In this document: positions 11,546 through 23,025 of the stretch, one piece after another
Layout of the letters: each line of letters starts with the position of its first letter
How positions within the stretch are numbered: the first letter of the stretch is position 1
Notes under the pieces: model-generated
Seen by the model: the letters and a program-made list of their open reading frames with translations, nothing else
The model's database searches: none
What the model was told of the DNA's origin: nothing
Position numbers and translations under genes: made by a program
Source: Polytrichum commune
Taxonomy: Eukaryota; Streptophyta; Polytrichopsida; Polytrichales; Polytrichaceae
NCBI GenBank assembly: GCA_950295325.1
Contig: OX485806.1
Span: forward strand, 17,236,001 to 17,300,000
Reading direction: 5' to 3'
DNA length: 64,000 bases

Positions 11546-14500
11546 GGGTGCAGATTTTCATGTGGGGGAAAATTTAACCTTGTAGGAGGTGGGCATAGAT
11601 TGATTTTGGTGGGTGTCTATGGAAATGTGAACTCTTTTCAAGCTTGGAAAGCAAAAGCCAAACCCAAAAAATATGAAGAGTACTTCTAGGGTTTCATGAC
11701 GTCTGACTTTTGATCCTTTCAGTATATTTATTCTAAACTCTTGGGCCAACTTAGTGTGGAGTCATGAGAGAGTCGGTGTAGGGATCGAGCTTTTAATGTG
11801 AACTAGCTAGTACTATTACACTGGAAGATTTTATTGTGTGCCTTTATACCTCTGAAACACTCCCTCTCTTGCTCTCTTCAATTTGCAACAATTAGTAGAA
11901 GGCCACAATAATGTCATCACCCCTCAAAAACCGACCCTTGGAATAGAGCTATCCAAACCAGAGTTCGGGAAGTTTTTGAAGCCTTAGTGGCTAATTGCCG
12001 GGAGTTGCTACGAAGGGTCGGATTTTTTCCAATTTACATCGGCAAGAGCCGGTTTTTTGTAAAATCAATCGGCCAATTGCCTATATTTTCATATTTTCGT
12101 TGGCCTATATCCGATTAAATGGAATTCATATCAGCACTAATTGTTTAAAAAATGTATGAAAAGTTATTAGAAATAATTTCTCAGTACAAAATCTTGAATA
12201 AGTGAAAAGAAAGGCATGTTCAAAACTTTAAATGTTAAGAGTTAATATCCTTGGCAGGAATTGAACCTAGCAATGCCTTCACCGCTTGAAGGCCAAGGGT
12301 CCCCCAATTCTTCATAGAAGCAATTGGATTTGGTCATGGAAAGGTTGCATAATTCAAAAAGTTTAAGGTTTAGGGTACTTCCTCGAGTGCATCATCAGAT
12401 GCCCCAAACAAATAGTGCTCTGGATGCTTCCGGTTGAAATCCAGTAACTCACAAGAAGAATCGGCTACATTTCCGGGACATTTTCCGGTCCATCGGCTAA
12501 TTGCCGGAGGATTGAAATTACAGTCGGATTGCCATCCAATGGTTGGAAATTTGGACCGGCCATGAGGGGAAATCCATCAGCTGATAATGAACTAGCCGTC
12601 GGTTTTCCCCGAACATAGATCCAAACCTGCAGACTCACAACCGGATGAAAACTGCCTCCATACCACTTATGCCATTTGATTATTGTTTTCTCATTATGAA
12701 ACCATCTTTAAGTTACCAAACCTTTCTTTACACTAACGTAGCTTGAAAGTTAAAGATAACCCTCCATAGATGTTACTTCGATAAGTTTTCATATGTTATA
12801 CGCGTTATAAAACTTCACACCCCTTTTGGATCCTCAAAGAAAAATGACCAATTTGTCGCCTTCTAATTTCTCCATCTCATCCACAAAAATCAAATGTGTC
12901 ATAGCTCAATGAATAGCACTCCTAATTGTGGAGGATAATGGGTACACATTTGATTTTTGCAAAGGTGACTAAGGTTGAGTTTCCATGTAGGCTGTTCACC
13001 TGGAGAGCAACCTACATGGAAATTTAGCCTAACCCAAATATCATCGAGATGGCAGTTAAATCACCATACATTAATCACCCACCAAATTAGAGCAATTGTA
13101 CCACCGATTAAGATCCAAAAATAGGTGTCCGATTAAGGAAGCTAACCCGATTAGCTTCATCCACCTTAGATGTTAGATGTTACTAATTCTCTAGAACATT
13201 TTTCTTTTAAGCTAGGTAGGAAAATTCAAATTCAATCATGAACTTAATGATTGCTTCTCATGGAACCCTCACATCTTATGATTGTAATGGCATGTTCTAT
13301 GGATGCACACGAGTATCCGCATTGCAAAATAAAGTTTGATTTGAATGAGATACACAAACCTATTGAGAAGAGAATTTGAAAATGTCAAGCCATGCTGCTG
13401 CTAATGATGATGTGATAGTTGAGATTGTTGAATATGAGCCTCCTATCCAAGAAGATACTCAAAAGATTTAATTTGTATTGGTGTCTCTCATAATTATATT
13501 GAACGAAGGCCATTTCATACAACTAGCCTCGTCAAGAAGCATTACATTTCTTAGAGAAAAGAGCTTCAAAAGATCCGCATGAGTAGCCTCCAACAGACTA
13601 CACTTTCATTCCTATTTCCGAAGTGGTTGAAAATGCATGTGCACATGTTTCTTTCCCATGATTCAATAAACGAGGTTCTATACATGCCACTATTGATCAA
13701 GCCTTGTAAATGTTGATTTGATTGTTTTATACCTTTCTAGTTCTTATTATTTTATGTGTTACAAATAAATAAATTGATACATGTTACATGTTAAAGTGCC
13801 ATTTGTGTAAAATTTTTACCACTTAAGTTGTAACATTCAGAGAGGGGTATTTGTAGCAACCAACGGGGTTAACTTTGTGGATTTCATGAATGTTAGCTTA
13901 ATAGATAGAGTGCATTTGGTGGGTTGGGGTGGAGGGGTGGCTAATAGTGAACCTCACCCAAAATTGACCCATGTAGATTCTTGCCTAAAATGAACTTGAG
14001 ACCCTAAGGGTTACTTTGGACTAGTTTACATTTCGGAAACTCATAATTTTATTGTATGAAGTCATTGAATGTTAAGATGTGTTGAAATCCTCTTTCAATT
14101 ATCAATAAGAACACCCCCACCCCACCCACACCTAGAGAATTCAAGGTGTTGCAATATTAATAATAAACGTGCTCAAGTGTTTTTAAATACTACTATAATT
14201 AAAATGATTAGTTAACTCTTAAAATGTCCAAGAGGTCCATTATGGGTTTTTATGATGCACTTTTAGACGGCTCACCTACATAATCGTATTTTTAACAAAA
14301 TGCATGAAGTATGACACTTATTCAAATTGTCCGATTGACCCCACCTTGTATATGTCACAACAATTTTTTTCCAACATGAACATGGTTAATTGTTGCTCTC
14401 TCTTGGTTTGATGGATTTACTATCTAGAATTGTAAAAAAATTTGAAATCATCAACCTCGAGTGTACATACCAATCTTGCATATTTCACATGTATTCTAAA

Positions 14501-14886
14501 GTCAACCAAATTTTGACCATTCATAAATCCCACAAGATTTTTCTTAGTGAAAAGAATCATGTTCTAGTAGAGCAAAACAAAACAACCATGGTTTTTTAAA
14601 GGTTAACGAGCACCCACAAATGATCATAGAAGCCAAGGACAATTTTTTTTCTTCTAATTTCCACTACGGGAATCACAATTCCTTACCATTGATTCTCTCT
14701 TACTGGATGGTTTTTTTATCTCCTACAAATTTAGAACTAAAACTAAAATAAATCAATTTCATGTATAGATTTGGAGCCTATCTAATGGAAGAGAGGTATG
14801 TAACCGCAATTTATGTAGTTCTATCAAGTAGGTGTGAAAGAAGTCTTTGATCAATTTAGTTTGTAGTTTCAAATGATTGAGGAAAA
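11546..14886. other. Gene-free stretch; possible decayed element 11950-12630
   Basis: No gene. The interval 11950-12630 is unusual in repeating TTGCCGG and CGGCTAATTGCCGG motifs, with TTCGGGGAA-like text facing inward near both ends, and may be an old unclassified element. A short hairpin is listed separately at 12972-13030. A segment at about 13390-13480 is briefly open but I cannot assign it. Confidence 0.4.
12972..13030 (+). repeat. Small hairpin with 12-bp perfect stem
   Basis: Arms TTTCCATGTAGG (12980-12991) and CCTACATGGAAA (13011-13022) are perfect reverse complements around a 19-nt loop. As plus-strand RNA the stem extends outward to about 20 pairs, using three G-U pairs. It is much shorter than the MITEs nearby and matches none of them. 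Confidence 0.5.
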
Positions 14887-15047
14887 TATAACCCACCCAC
14901 ACTTGCTGGTGTGGACCACCAATGAATGGCTCTTACTAATAAAGACATTTTTAGCTCCAATTTGGCCAATGAGAGCCACTAGATGTAACCAATGCTGATA
15001 GTAAATGTTCACTAGTTGCCCACACTAGTATGTGTGGGTGGGCTATA
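14887..15047. mobile_element. Foldback MITE, CCCACCCACAC family (copy 1)
   Basis: A 161-bp element with inverted ends TATAACCCACCCACAC and, on the reverse strand, TATAGCCCACCCACAC. Imperfect complementarity continues inward about 50 bp. A relative with similar ends and a shared GAGAGCCACT-GGATGTAAC core is at 42947-43104. The TSD is uncertain (possibly TA). Confidence 0.65.
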
Positions 15048-18000
15048 AGTTACTTGATGCAAATGAGAGTAAGCACCTATAACATGTAGTACCACGTGAG
15101 TATGAAAGCGCACTTGTTTTCGTCTTCACCTCACCACCTCCTTTAGTGGTCCACCTTGGAGTTGCCACACTTGAAGCCGGAAGGCTATTGGTTAGTGGAA
15201 GGTTACGGGCACCCAATGGGGTGATCTGGACCTCAACCATGACTGTACGTAAGAGGCTTGGGCCAATCTCATGGGTCATGCCCACAACTCCATGACTCGT
15301 GCCACCCACATACATACACTTTCCACTCTCCACCAATGCCATACCATGGCCTCGCATTCATTTATTTTATTCATAAATACGATCATGTTACTACTACATG
15401 TTCTCACTACGTCACCAACTTACTCCTTTGGTAAGATGACTTCAGAAAAGTGCAAACTCAATTTCATGAAGATTCCAAGCTACATTGTTTTGTCTAATCA
15501 GTGCGGGTTACCACTGGAGTTACGCATAGCTATATCATTTTACTAAGAGTATCATTGTTTACCCAAACAATTCAAGTAGTTAGTATGTGCACTAGATAAT
15601 ATGATATAACTTAGTCGGTAAAAAAATATCTCATTAAAAAAAATATATAGCAACACGTAACTGTGAATGGGTATCCTACACCAATTAGACAAAACAACGT
15701 AGTTCATGAACCTTCCAACCGATGTTAACATAGTGTTCTACCAATCTGAAAATCCTTCTAAATTAGTTGATGATTATTTTAAATTGACTTGACATGTGGC
15801 ACCCCTCAATTTCATGATAGTGGACCTTTACCTCTAGCAACTTCATGAATCTTCCAAATTGATTTAATAAAACTTTTTGCACTTTGTGGTTTTTGTATTC
15901 TCAACTTCTCACCTCCTCATTTTGCATTCTCTTTGCCTTTTCTTTGTTCATTGGTTCCTCTTTGTTTTGTGTTTACCTAGAAACCTCTTGCCTTGACGTC
16001 GATTTTTCTTTGGCCTTTCATTATAGTGCCTTGAAGCTAAAAGCAAGTAGTGTCCGTTTTTTCTTTGGTCTTTGATTACTATACATTGAAGCAAGCAACA
16101 CAAACCCAATGTCATTGGAGTCCTCAATCTTGTGGAATCGATTGTGGGAAGAGTCTTGGCCATGTGAGTAGAGTACAGAACGTGTTTGAAGTGCGGTGTC
16201 CCATTGTACAGTGTTTGGTTGTTGCAACATTTGGTTTGTTGGTGAGAGCCTCCAAACATGAGTTGAACTTAGTAATGAGGAGTGATTAGGATAATCTTAT
16301 ACATGATGTGCTCTTCTTTGTGAAATAAAGTTACATAGTTCATGAAATTGAGTTTGTGAAGTTGTGAATATGGGTATTAAATCAAGAAATTGATTCCAAG
16401 TTCAAGCTAAATCGGTTTTCTATATAGTAAACTTGGTTTATAATTCTAATGAAATTGATATAATCTATTGCTAGATAGGTTAGTAAATCATGAAATTGAG
16501 TTTGCACTTTTGTGAATTCATCTTACCAAAGGAGTATTATTATTATGTCCTTTTGGACATTGATCCTTTAGTAGATGATAAGGAAGGTCCCCTTCACACA
16601 GTAGAGAGGTTGAGGGTTTCAAGAAGAAAAGAGCCTTCTCATTGACAAGGGGCTTCTTATTATGTATGCTCATTCACTTGACTTCCCTTTACACTTGTGC
16701 TTTGAACTTTGAACTCAAGAGCTTGAATGGTTTACTAGGTTTACTATGCTTAAGTCGACGTCAACTTGTTGGATCCCATGTGGAACGACTGCGATAATTT
16801 CGAGGTCATCCTTGACAAGCTCTTGCCCAAAATCTCAAGCTATCTCATGGAGGTCTAAGTTGCGGTCCTTTATTCTAGAGCTCAAGTAGAGAGCTAAAAC
16901 ATGCAAATGTCAATGAGTTTTATACTTGAAGTTAACAAGCATTCATTTGACAAAACTCCTTGAATCATTGTCAACTTGGCCAATGCTTAAGGTCTCGATT
17001 AGTTTGAGCAAGTGTAAAGTGATCATACCACAAGCAAGATATCAAAAAGGAGGACGGAAGGGGTGTACTAAACAAAGGAGAATTCATGACAAGCTAGAAG
17101 AAATGCTTGAAATAACATTGACTTGGGGACTTATAAAACAAAACTCCAAGAGCTTGTTGTAAATTGGTTGTTCCACATGGGATCCATTGAGCCGCCATCC
17201 AAGCTTTGTAATCTTGGTCAAAATCTCTAGGTCCCCAAGTTGAAAGCTCGAGTGTAAAGTGAGACATCATGAATTGATGGAGTGAATTACAATGCATGCG
17301 GAAGAGGCTCCTTTCTACAAAGTCTCCACCTCTCTAGGCTACTCTAGTAAAGGGAGCCATGCCTTATAGATCATCGATAATAATTTAGCTTTGGCTTTAC
17401 ATCTTGGGCGAGTAAGGGCACGGCTGATGAAGCCATTGATTTCTATGGGCCGAACTTAAGGTAGAGCTTTCGGATATCCATTGGTTGGGGGATGAACGAA
17501 TCATGTCTACGGCTTGACATGGCCTATTGGCACCAAGCAAAAGAGTGGACTCATTCACACTAGCAATGTACTCAAGACACAAACACTCGATATGTGATCT
17601 AGGCCCTTGATGATGTGAAGATCTGGATGGTGCACCAAGTTCTAAATCCACCAATACAATTGTTGTTGCAACACTAAAGTGTGGTGAGGGTGAAAGCCGG
17701 TAAAGTTTTATGCCACCTACGTTACCATGGGGGGGAGGGCTAGGGCGAACCAACCCGTACACTGGTTCCTTGGAGGCAAGGGTTTAGGCATACAACAAGA
17801 AACAAGTGTATGAGTTGGTTTGCCCAAATCAAGGGGGGGGGGGGTGCAGAGGACCATTATGTAGCTTGGGTTTTCTTTATGCTATTTTATGATGACCCTT
17901 GAGTAAGGATTAGAGACCCATGTTTAGTTTAATGGAACCGAGTCCCCGTTCGGAGGAATAAAAAACAAACTCTTGAGGGACATGGTTTTACATGTGTTTG

Positions 18001-18504
18001 ACATGCATATAACTGGATGTATGATATTAAAAGTCAACATCAATAATTATAACAAATAACTTATTACACTCCGTCACTCTCAAAAATTAGCTAGTTTGAC
18101 ACCAACATGATATACTTCTAGTCACGTAAGCCTTATGGCCGAACTCTAGAATGAATTTTATTTCAATTCATGTCTATTCTTAAGATATGCTCCCGTGCGA
18201 CTTCACATGTGCTAACTTGAGTTAATGGCAGAGCCTTCTAGATTTTTGGGAAATTGTGGAGAAGAATTCAAAGCCCCAAATTTGATCAAAAGGAAATTCA
18301 ATTGAATTTGGGAAAGGTGGTCTCCCGAGGCAACCAAGGGTTAAGGCAGCGTAGATGGAGTATATGTGATGGATCTTGGAGCCAAACTAGTTTCACATAA
18401 TTTTTATTTGTAGAATATTCAATTAATTGCTAATTTTATATGTAATGATATTGTAACTCTACTCTCAATTGAAATTGTCTCTCTTTTGTATGTGTATTCT
18501 TCCT
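15048..18504. other. Gene-free stretch
   Basis: No convincing gene. A 16-bp perfect inverted repeat (GGATCCCATGTGGAAC at 16771-16786 and its complement at 17170-17185) lies 383 bp apart. The minus strand at about 17094-17250 is briefly open around it and looks like decayed coding sequence of unknown type. A run of 12 G is at 17833-17844. The open frames at 15043-15357, 15948-16259 and 17397-17762 have no recognisable domain. Confidence 0.4.
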
Positions 18505-18822
18505 TTATAAATATGGACCTAATTTCTCACAAAGAAACTTGAATGTATTATGACATATACGAGTTCTTTGCTTGAATATTTTTTCCGTCAAAGAACCCAA
18601 TAATAACCTATCGGTGAACCCTACATTTCTCTCAAATGCCCACACACTACGATTGCTCATGTTCATACTCTCAAAGCAAATGCTCAAAATCAAGGCATTT
18701 TCCCATTGTTCATTGAGTGCCAATGCTTGCATATCAAGCACATGTTGCACAATCATGTGCAAACACCAATATAAAGCCAATGCAACAAGAATCCTCCCTC
18801 TCCTTTCAAGATGATTCATCAA
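18505..18822 (-). pseudogene. PIF/Harbinger transposase N-terminal fragment
   Basis: A 105-codon minus-strand frame whose last third resembles the region before the catalytic domain of HARBI1-like DDE transposases: S-V-W-A-F-E-R-N-x-G-F-T-D, then F-K-Q-R-T-R-I-C-H-N-T-F-K-F-L-C-E-K-L-G-P-Y-L. In the family the T-F-x-F-L-C-x-x-L-x-P-x-L helix precedes the first catalytic Asp. Here the frame stops right after it and no DDE motif follows, so only the N-terminus remains. About 140 bp upstream of its start lies a sequence shared with the Tourist-like MITE ends (18963-19102). The assignment rests on motif resemblance only. Confidence 0.5.
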
Positions 18823-18962
18823 CCTCTCCTTTCCCTCCTCACCAATGTTAAACTTGAAAAGAGAGTAAGAAAAAGAAGAAGAATGGGGATATGTAACTAG
18901 TTAGGTAGGGTTGCCCCTCTTTCCCATTGATAAAATATGCAATGGTCCCTCAACATGGTCCA

Positions 18963-19102
18963 TCCTCACTTCACACTATGTTTTAGGGCCCATCACCACA
19001 CAACATGGCTTTCCCAACACCCATGGTACAACCTTTAGATGATAATCAAGGGGCCCTCACCATTCAATGGTCATGGCCCTTGGCTCGCGTGCGAAGTGGC
19101 CC
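18963..19102. mobile_element. Tourist-like element end (GGGCCACTTC family), partial
   Basis: The last ~140 bp match the right half of the MITE copies (TTCACACTA, AGGGCCCATCACCACACAACATG, GGCTCGCG-TGCGAAGTGGCCC), ending at 19102 and followed by TTA. The left half is absent: the sequence instead runs into the transposase fragment at 18505-18822, which is transcribed inward from this end. This is what one end of a full-length element would look like. Confidence 0.55.
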
Positions 19103-19889
19103 TTAGTGCGCACATTGAGAATGGGTTTTCCTCAATGATTGAGGGCCTAACACTCCCTAGTACCCAAATTTAAAGCCCTAACATTAACAACTTTTGCTAC
19201 TATTAATGTCCATTCTTCTTTCAAGTTCTCCATGTTTTAGGCACCTTCAAAATTCCTCAAACCTCACTCCTAGTACATCTTACGTCATGCATGGAGGAGG
19301 TTCAAGGCGCCCAAAGTAAGATGCCTCTCACATTGTTATCTAGGCCCGACCCTCCTCAAATGTACCCACCACGAACATTACCAAAGAACATCCTCCCACA
19401 GTGGGGATTATATTCGCCGATTCCGGTTCCACTTGACTCGCGAAAAGACTCTGGAATTACAAGGGCCTGCTTGCTTAATTTGGGAACTTAATTTAGTTTG
19501 CTTTGTTCCGGTTAAGAATCTGTTAACCAACTATAAACAACTCATTAAATGTGCCCCTTTGAAGATCTCGGGGTTTCATGGCGGGACTTAGAGTATCGTT
19601 TATAATATATGGACTTCTTCAACGAGATCGAATCCGTGTTTTTGAGGGAGGTCAATCGATGCTTAATTTGACTGCCTTCATGTATTAATTGCGAAAGGGT
19701 GATGGGATTATATAATGTAATTAGCTAGGCGGTGACTTAGCTAGCCAAAGGACTTGTCACTTGGAGTCTTGGACATTGTGAATTAGTGAGGCGGGGCTCT
19801 CCCACAAGTTGGACATTGATTAGGTGAAAGTACCTTATTATTATATCAAAATTGTAAAGATAAGGACAACTTAATTAGGAGATTTTCAA
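19103..19889. other. Gene-free stretch
   Basis: No gene or repeat structure recognised beyond the short open frame at 19291-19491, which has no domain. Confidence 0.45.
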
Positions 19890-20098
19890 CTACACTAAAC
19901 ATCGTACATAGTGTCAACTACTCTTTGGGTTTACTGTATATGTCCCTCTCTTTTTTGCCAACGGAGGTCGATTTGGTTATGTGGATGTAATAGAGCATTA
20001 ACATCTTTACTTGATTAAATATCACATCAATAGTAAAAAGGATATAGTATTGTGTGACTCCATATAGCAAGTGACGTTAAATGTAATATTTAGTGTAG
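19890..20098. mobile_element. MITE with CTACACTAAA termini (copy 3)
   Basis: A 209-bp element running from CTACACTAAACATCG to AATATTTAGTGTAG, with the shared GTGTCA motif just inside the left end. Non-coding. Shorter than the other copies, so internally deleted or a separate subfamily. Confidence 0.6.
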
Positions 20099-22980
20099 TG
20101 ATCGTGGTGATGAACTTTGTTGTAATAAATGAATCAATTGTCAAGGGCGATCATAGTCATCGTGCGGGTACAAATCAAAAATTCAATCGTGTTTTGTTGG
20201 ACTTTGCTTTAAGGCGGTTGTTTTGACCCAATGAAAAAGTTTACATAACTTAATCCTTGAAAGTCAAAGGTTTGAGGGGATCAATGCACAACATGTATTC
20301 ACAAATTTTAGAGTTTTCACAAAGCTTTTTGATTGACGGACTTGGAACTTTATGCAACACATTTCTTATGCCAACAAGATGATAGAAATATAGTCGTAAT
20401 GACATGATCAATGTGCTAAGTATGTATCTGCATCTAAGGTTAGACCTTGTATCTTCAATTGATACCAAAGCTTCAGTATCGTCGAAGTAATCCACCAACT
20501 TCAAAAAGTGCTTTTGTCTCATGTCTTAAATTTAGACGGCATAGTTTAACTACAATGAAAGCATGTAGCTCAAACACACATGTTTGTGGATAAAAGGCCC
20601 ATACATGGCCTCTCCTCATACGCATAAGGGTTAATTTAGGTGGAAGCAATATTGATTTATAGAGTATTATTTGTGAGAACCATGCTCCTTAACAACTTAG
20701 CAAACCTATATGCAAGAGATGAAGATTTACATCTATGTCTTATGACATGAAGAGTAGCACACAATGAAGCCCCATTTTTGGGCACACCATGAATGTGCAA
20801 GACGACTACTACAAGCATGTGTTAGTTAGCTCTATATTCTTGTTTTTTCAAACCAATTAAGTTTTGAATTTTATTTGATTTTAAATATGGAGATGCCACG
20901 ATGCCGAGCACTTGAGAGTATCACGTGTCAACTATGTTTTCAATTATTGAGTGTTATAGGTGTTTCAACTCGACGGCGGTGGGCAACAGGGAGGGAGAAT
21001 TTTGAAGTAGACAGTGCGTGACTTCTTGCCAACCTGAGGGTTGACAACTACAGGGGTCTAGCACACTAGGGGCACATTAGAAAGTTTGGTAGAAGATTGA
21101 ATGAATAAATGATTACAATCTTACCTCTTTCATAGAACACATTTGGAAAATTAGAAAACCATCATATTATCGAGGTGTCACATATTCAATAACTTGACAA
21201 ATTGGACCTCTTTGTCATAATAACGAGGTGCTTCATGAAAAACATGTTACAAATTTCGTCACATGTACAAAATAAATATTCTTGCAAACGTCTTTACGAA
21301 TATGCAAATTTAGTGTGGACTTGAACAAGGAATCGACGGTCCGCTTATGCTTCTTGTTACATTCAATTGTTATCATATATTGAGTCCAACTAGGATTTGA
21401 TTGATGAAGCTCCGCCACCTCTCTCTCTCTTCTCATCTAGAGTCAAAGTTGTCCTCCTTCTCTTTCCATCTAGTTCCATCATTACATTCGCAACCCCATC
21501 CACGATAAAATTACCAAAAGACAATTTGTACATCACCCATTACTATCACACCTCTGTCAAAACAACTCAAACTTGAGCAAAATTACCACCAGATCACGTG
21601 TTGCTTCAATAGTTTTCCAACAATATGCATATGAGAACGATCGGATTAAAAACCGACCTCAAAATTTGCAAAAGTAGATCATTGTGTACAAATCAATCGC
21701 ATAAACTTAACATGCCTTCAAATGTTCATAACTATGTCATTACAGCTCGGAATCGAACAAAACTACCACCAAATGAAGTGAAAGTTCAAGAGCTTTCCAA
21801 TAATACGTAGATCAAAGCAATATGATAAGCATTGAGTTCAAAATGCTCGAAAACATATCGTGCACCTTGGTTTAGGGTGTAGGTGAAATTTTGCTACGAA
21901 AGAGATAGAAGCTAATGAACCTCTTGATCGAGTTTGGAAATAGAGAACCTCGGTTCCCTTAGTTCACAAGTTTTAACATCATTTTACATTAAAATAACTT
22001 TTACCCACATTTCATATGTGAAGGATACATGAATCTAATATTACCTATATACTTATACATTTACGAAATCCACCACATATGCATTCATCACCTCTAAAAT
22101 ATGAACATTTTGGGGGTTCAGTAGTGTCATTCTAACAAGGTCATAGCCGTACGTATCATAGAGATAAAATTCAACTCGGAAGTTTGATTTACAAACTCTT
22201 GTGTCATGTTATCGAGGTTATCTTATCATGGAGCGTCGTATTAAAAAGGCAGGATTTGTACAACAACCACCAACCCAAAGGTCAACGCCGAAATCATATC
22301 CTATCCTATCCTATTACTTTGAAAGTCTTCACGGTATAAGTAATTAAGTAACACCATGATCGAACCCACACTATCTTATATCTCGATTCTCTCAAGGTGA
22401 CTGACAGAGTCACTCACTCACTCACTCACTCACTAGCTCACTCCTCAACTTTGAGCTTCTATCTGTTAAAGTAAAGGTCACACGTACTATTTAATTGCTG
22501 CTTTTTCTTTGTACCTCGATTCAAACGGGCTCACCATCCATTCCTCTCCAAAGATAACAGAGAATACCCAACACATAAAAATAAACCGGCAACTCATGCA
22601 TACTTACTTATACAGCGCTGACATGATCATCTTCTTCTTCCCAACTGCCGGCCGGCCTTTCAATCGAGACTGATGACTCCTGTAGCTAGTCATGCGGCCT
22701 TTTTTCACACGTTTGGCAACACATATGTCGCGCTAACATTAGAGTGCCATACTGCTTACTACAGTTTACATACGCAGAAGCTCCAAACTCACTGATTGAT
22801 GAAGTTCCCCACGTTTAGGATTGATATTCTATTTTCTATTGTATTTAATGAACTTGATTTTAGTGTCGAGAGACACGGATGGTGGCCAGTGGAGCTTGTG
22901 CTCGCCTACAGTTCACTCACACTGACAGACAGGCAGCCGAACTGGTGAGACTCCAACAACCTATTCAGGGTTCACATTGA
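20099..22980. other. Gene-free stretch with ACTC microsatellite
   Basis: No gene recognised. The 90-codon minus-strand frame at 20250-20522 has no identifiable motif. An ACTC run lies near 22404-22432. Confidence 0.45.
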
Positions 22981-23025
22981 GGGCCCACTTCACACACGAG
23001 ACTGAGGGCCCGTGACCGCTCTTGT
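22981..23025. mobile_element. Tourist-like MITE end fragment
   Basis: About 45 bp match one end of the GGGCCACTTC family (GGGCCCACTTCACACACGAG, then ACTGAGGGCCCGTGACC). The remainder of the element is missing; the following sequence is unrelated and contains a run of 14 G at 23072-23085. Confidence 0.6.

Noticed and set aside
12250-12300. tRNA gene on the minus strand
   Set aside because: Only a T-arm-like GGTTCAATTCC is present; no acceptor stem, D-arm or anticodon stem could be paired.
16771-17185. TIR element bounded by a 16-bp perfect inverted repeat
   Set aside because: No target duplication and no extension of similarity outside the 16 bp on matching sides; likely two copies of a decayed coding fragment.
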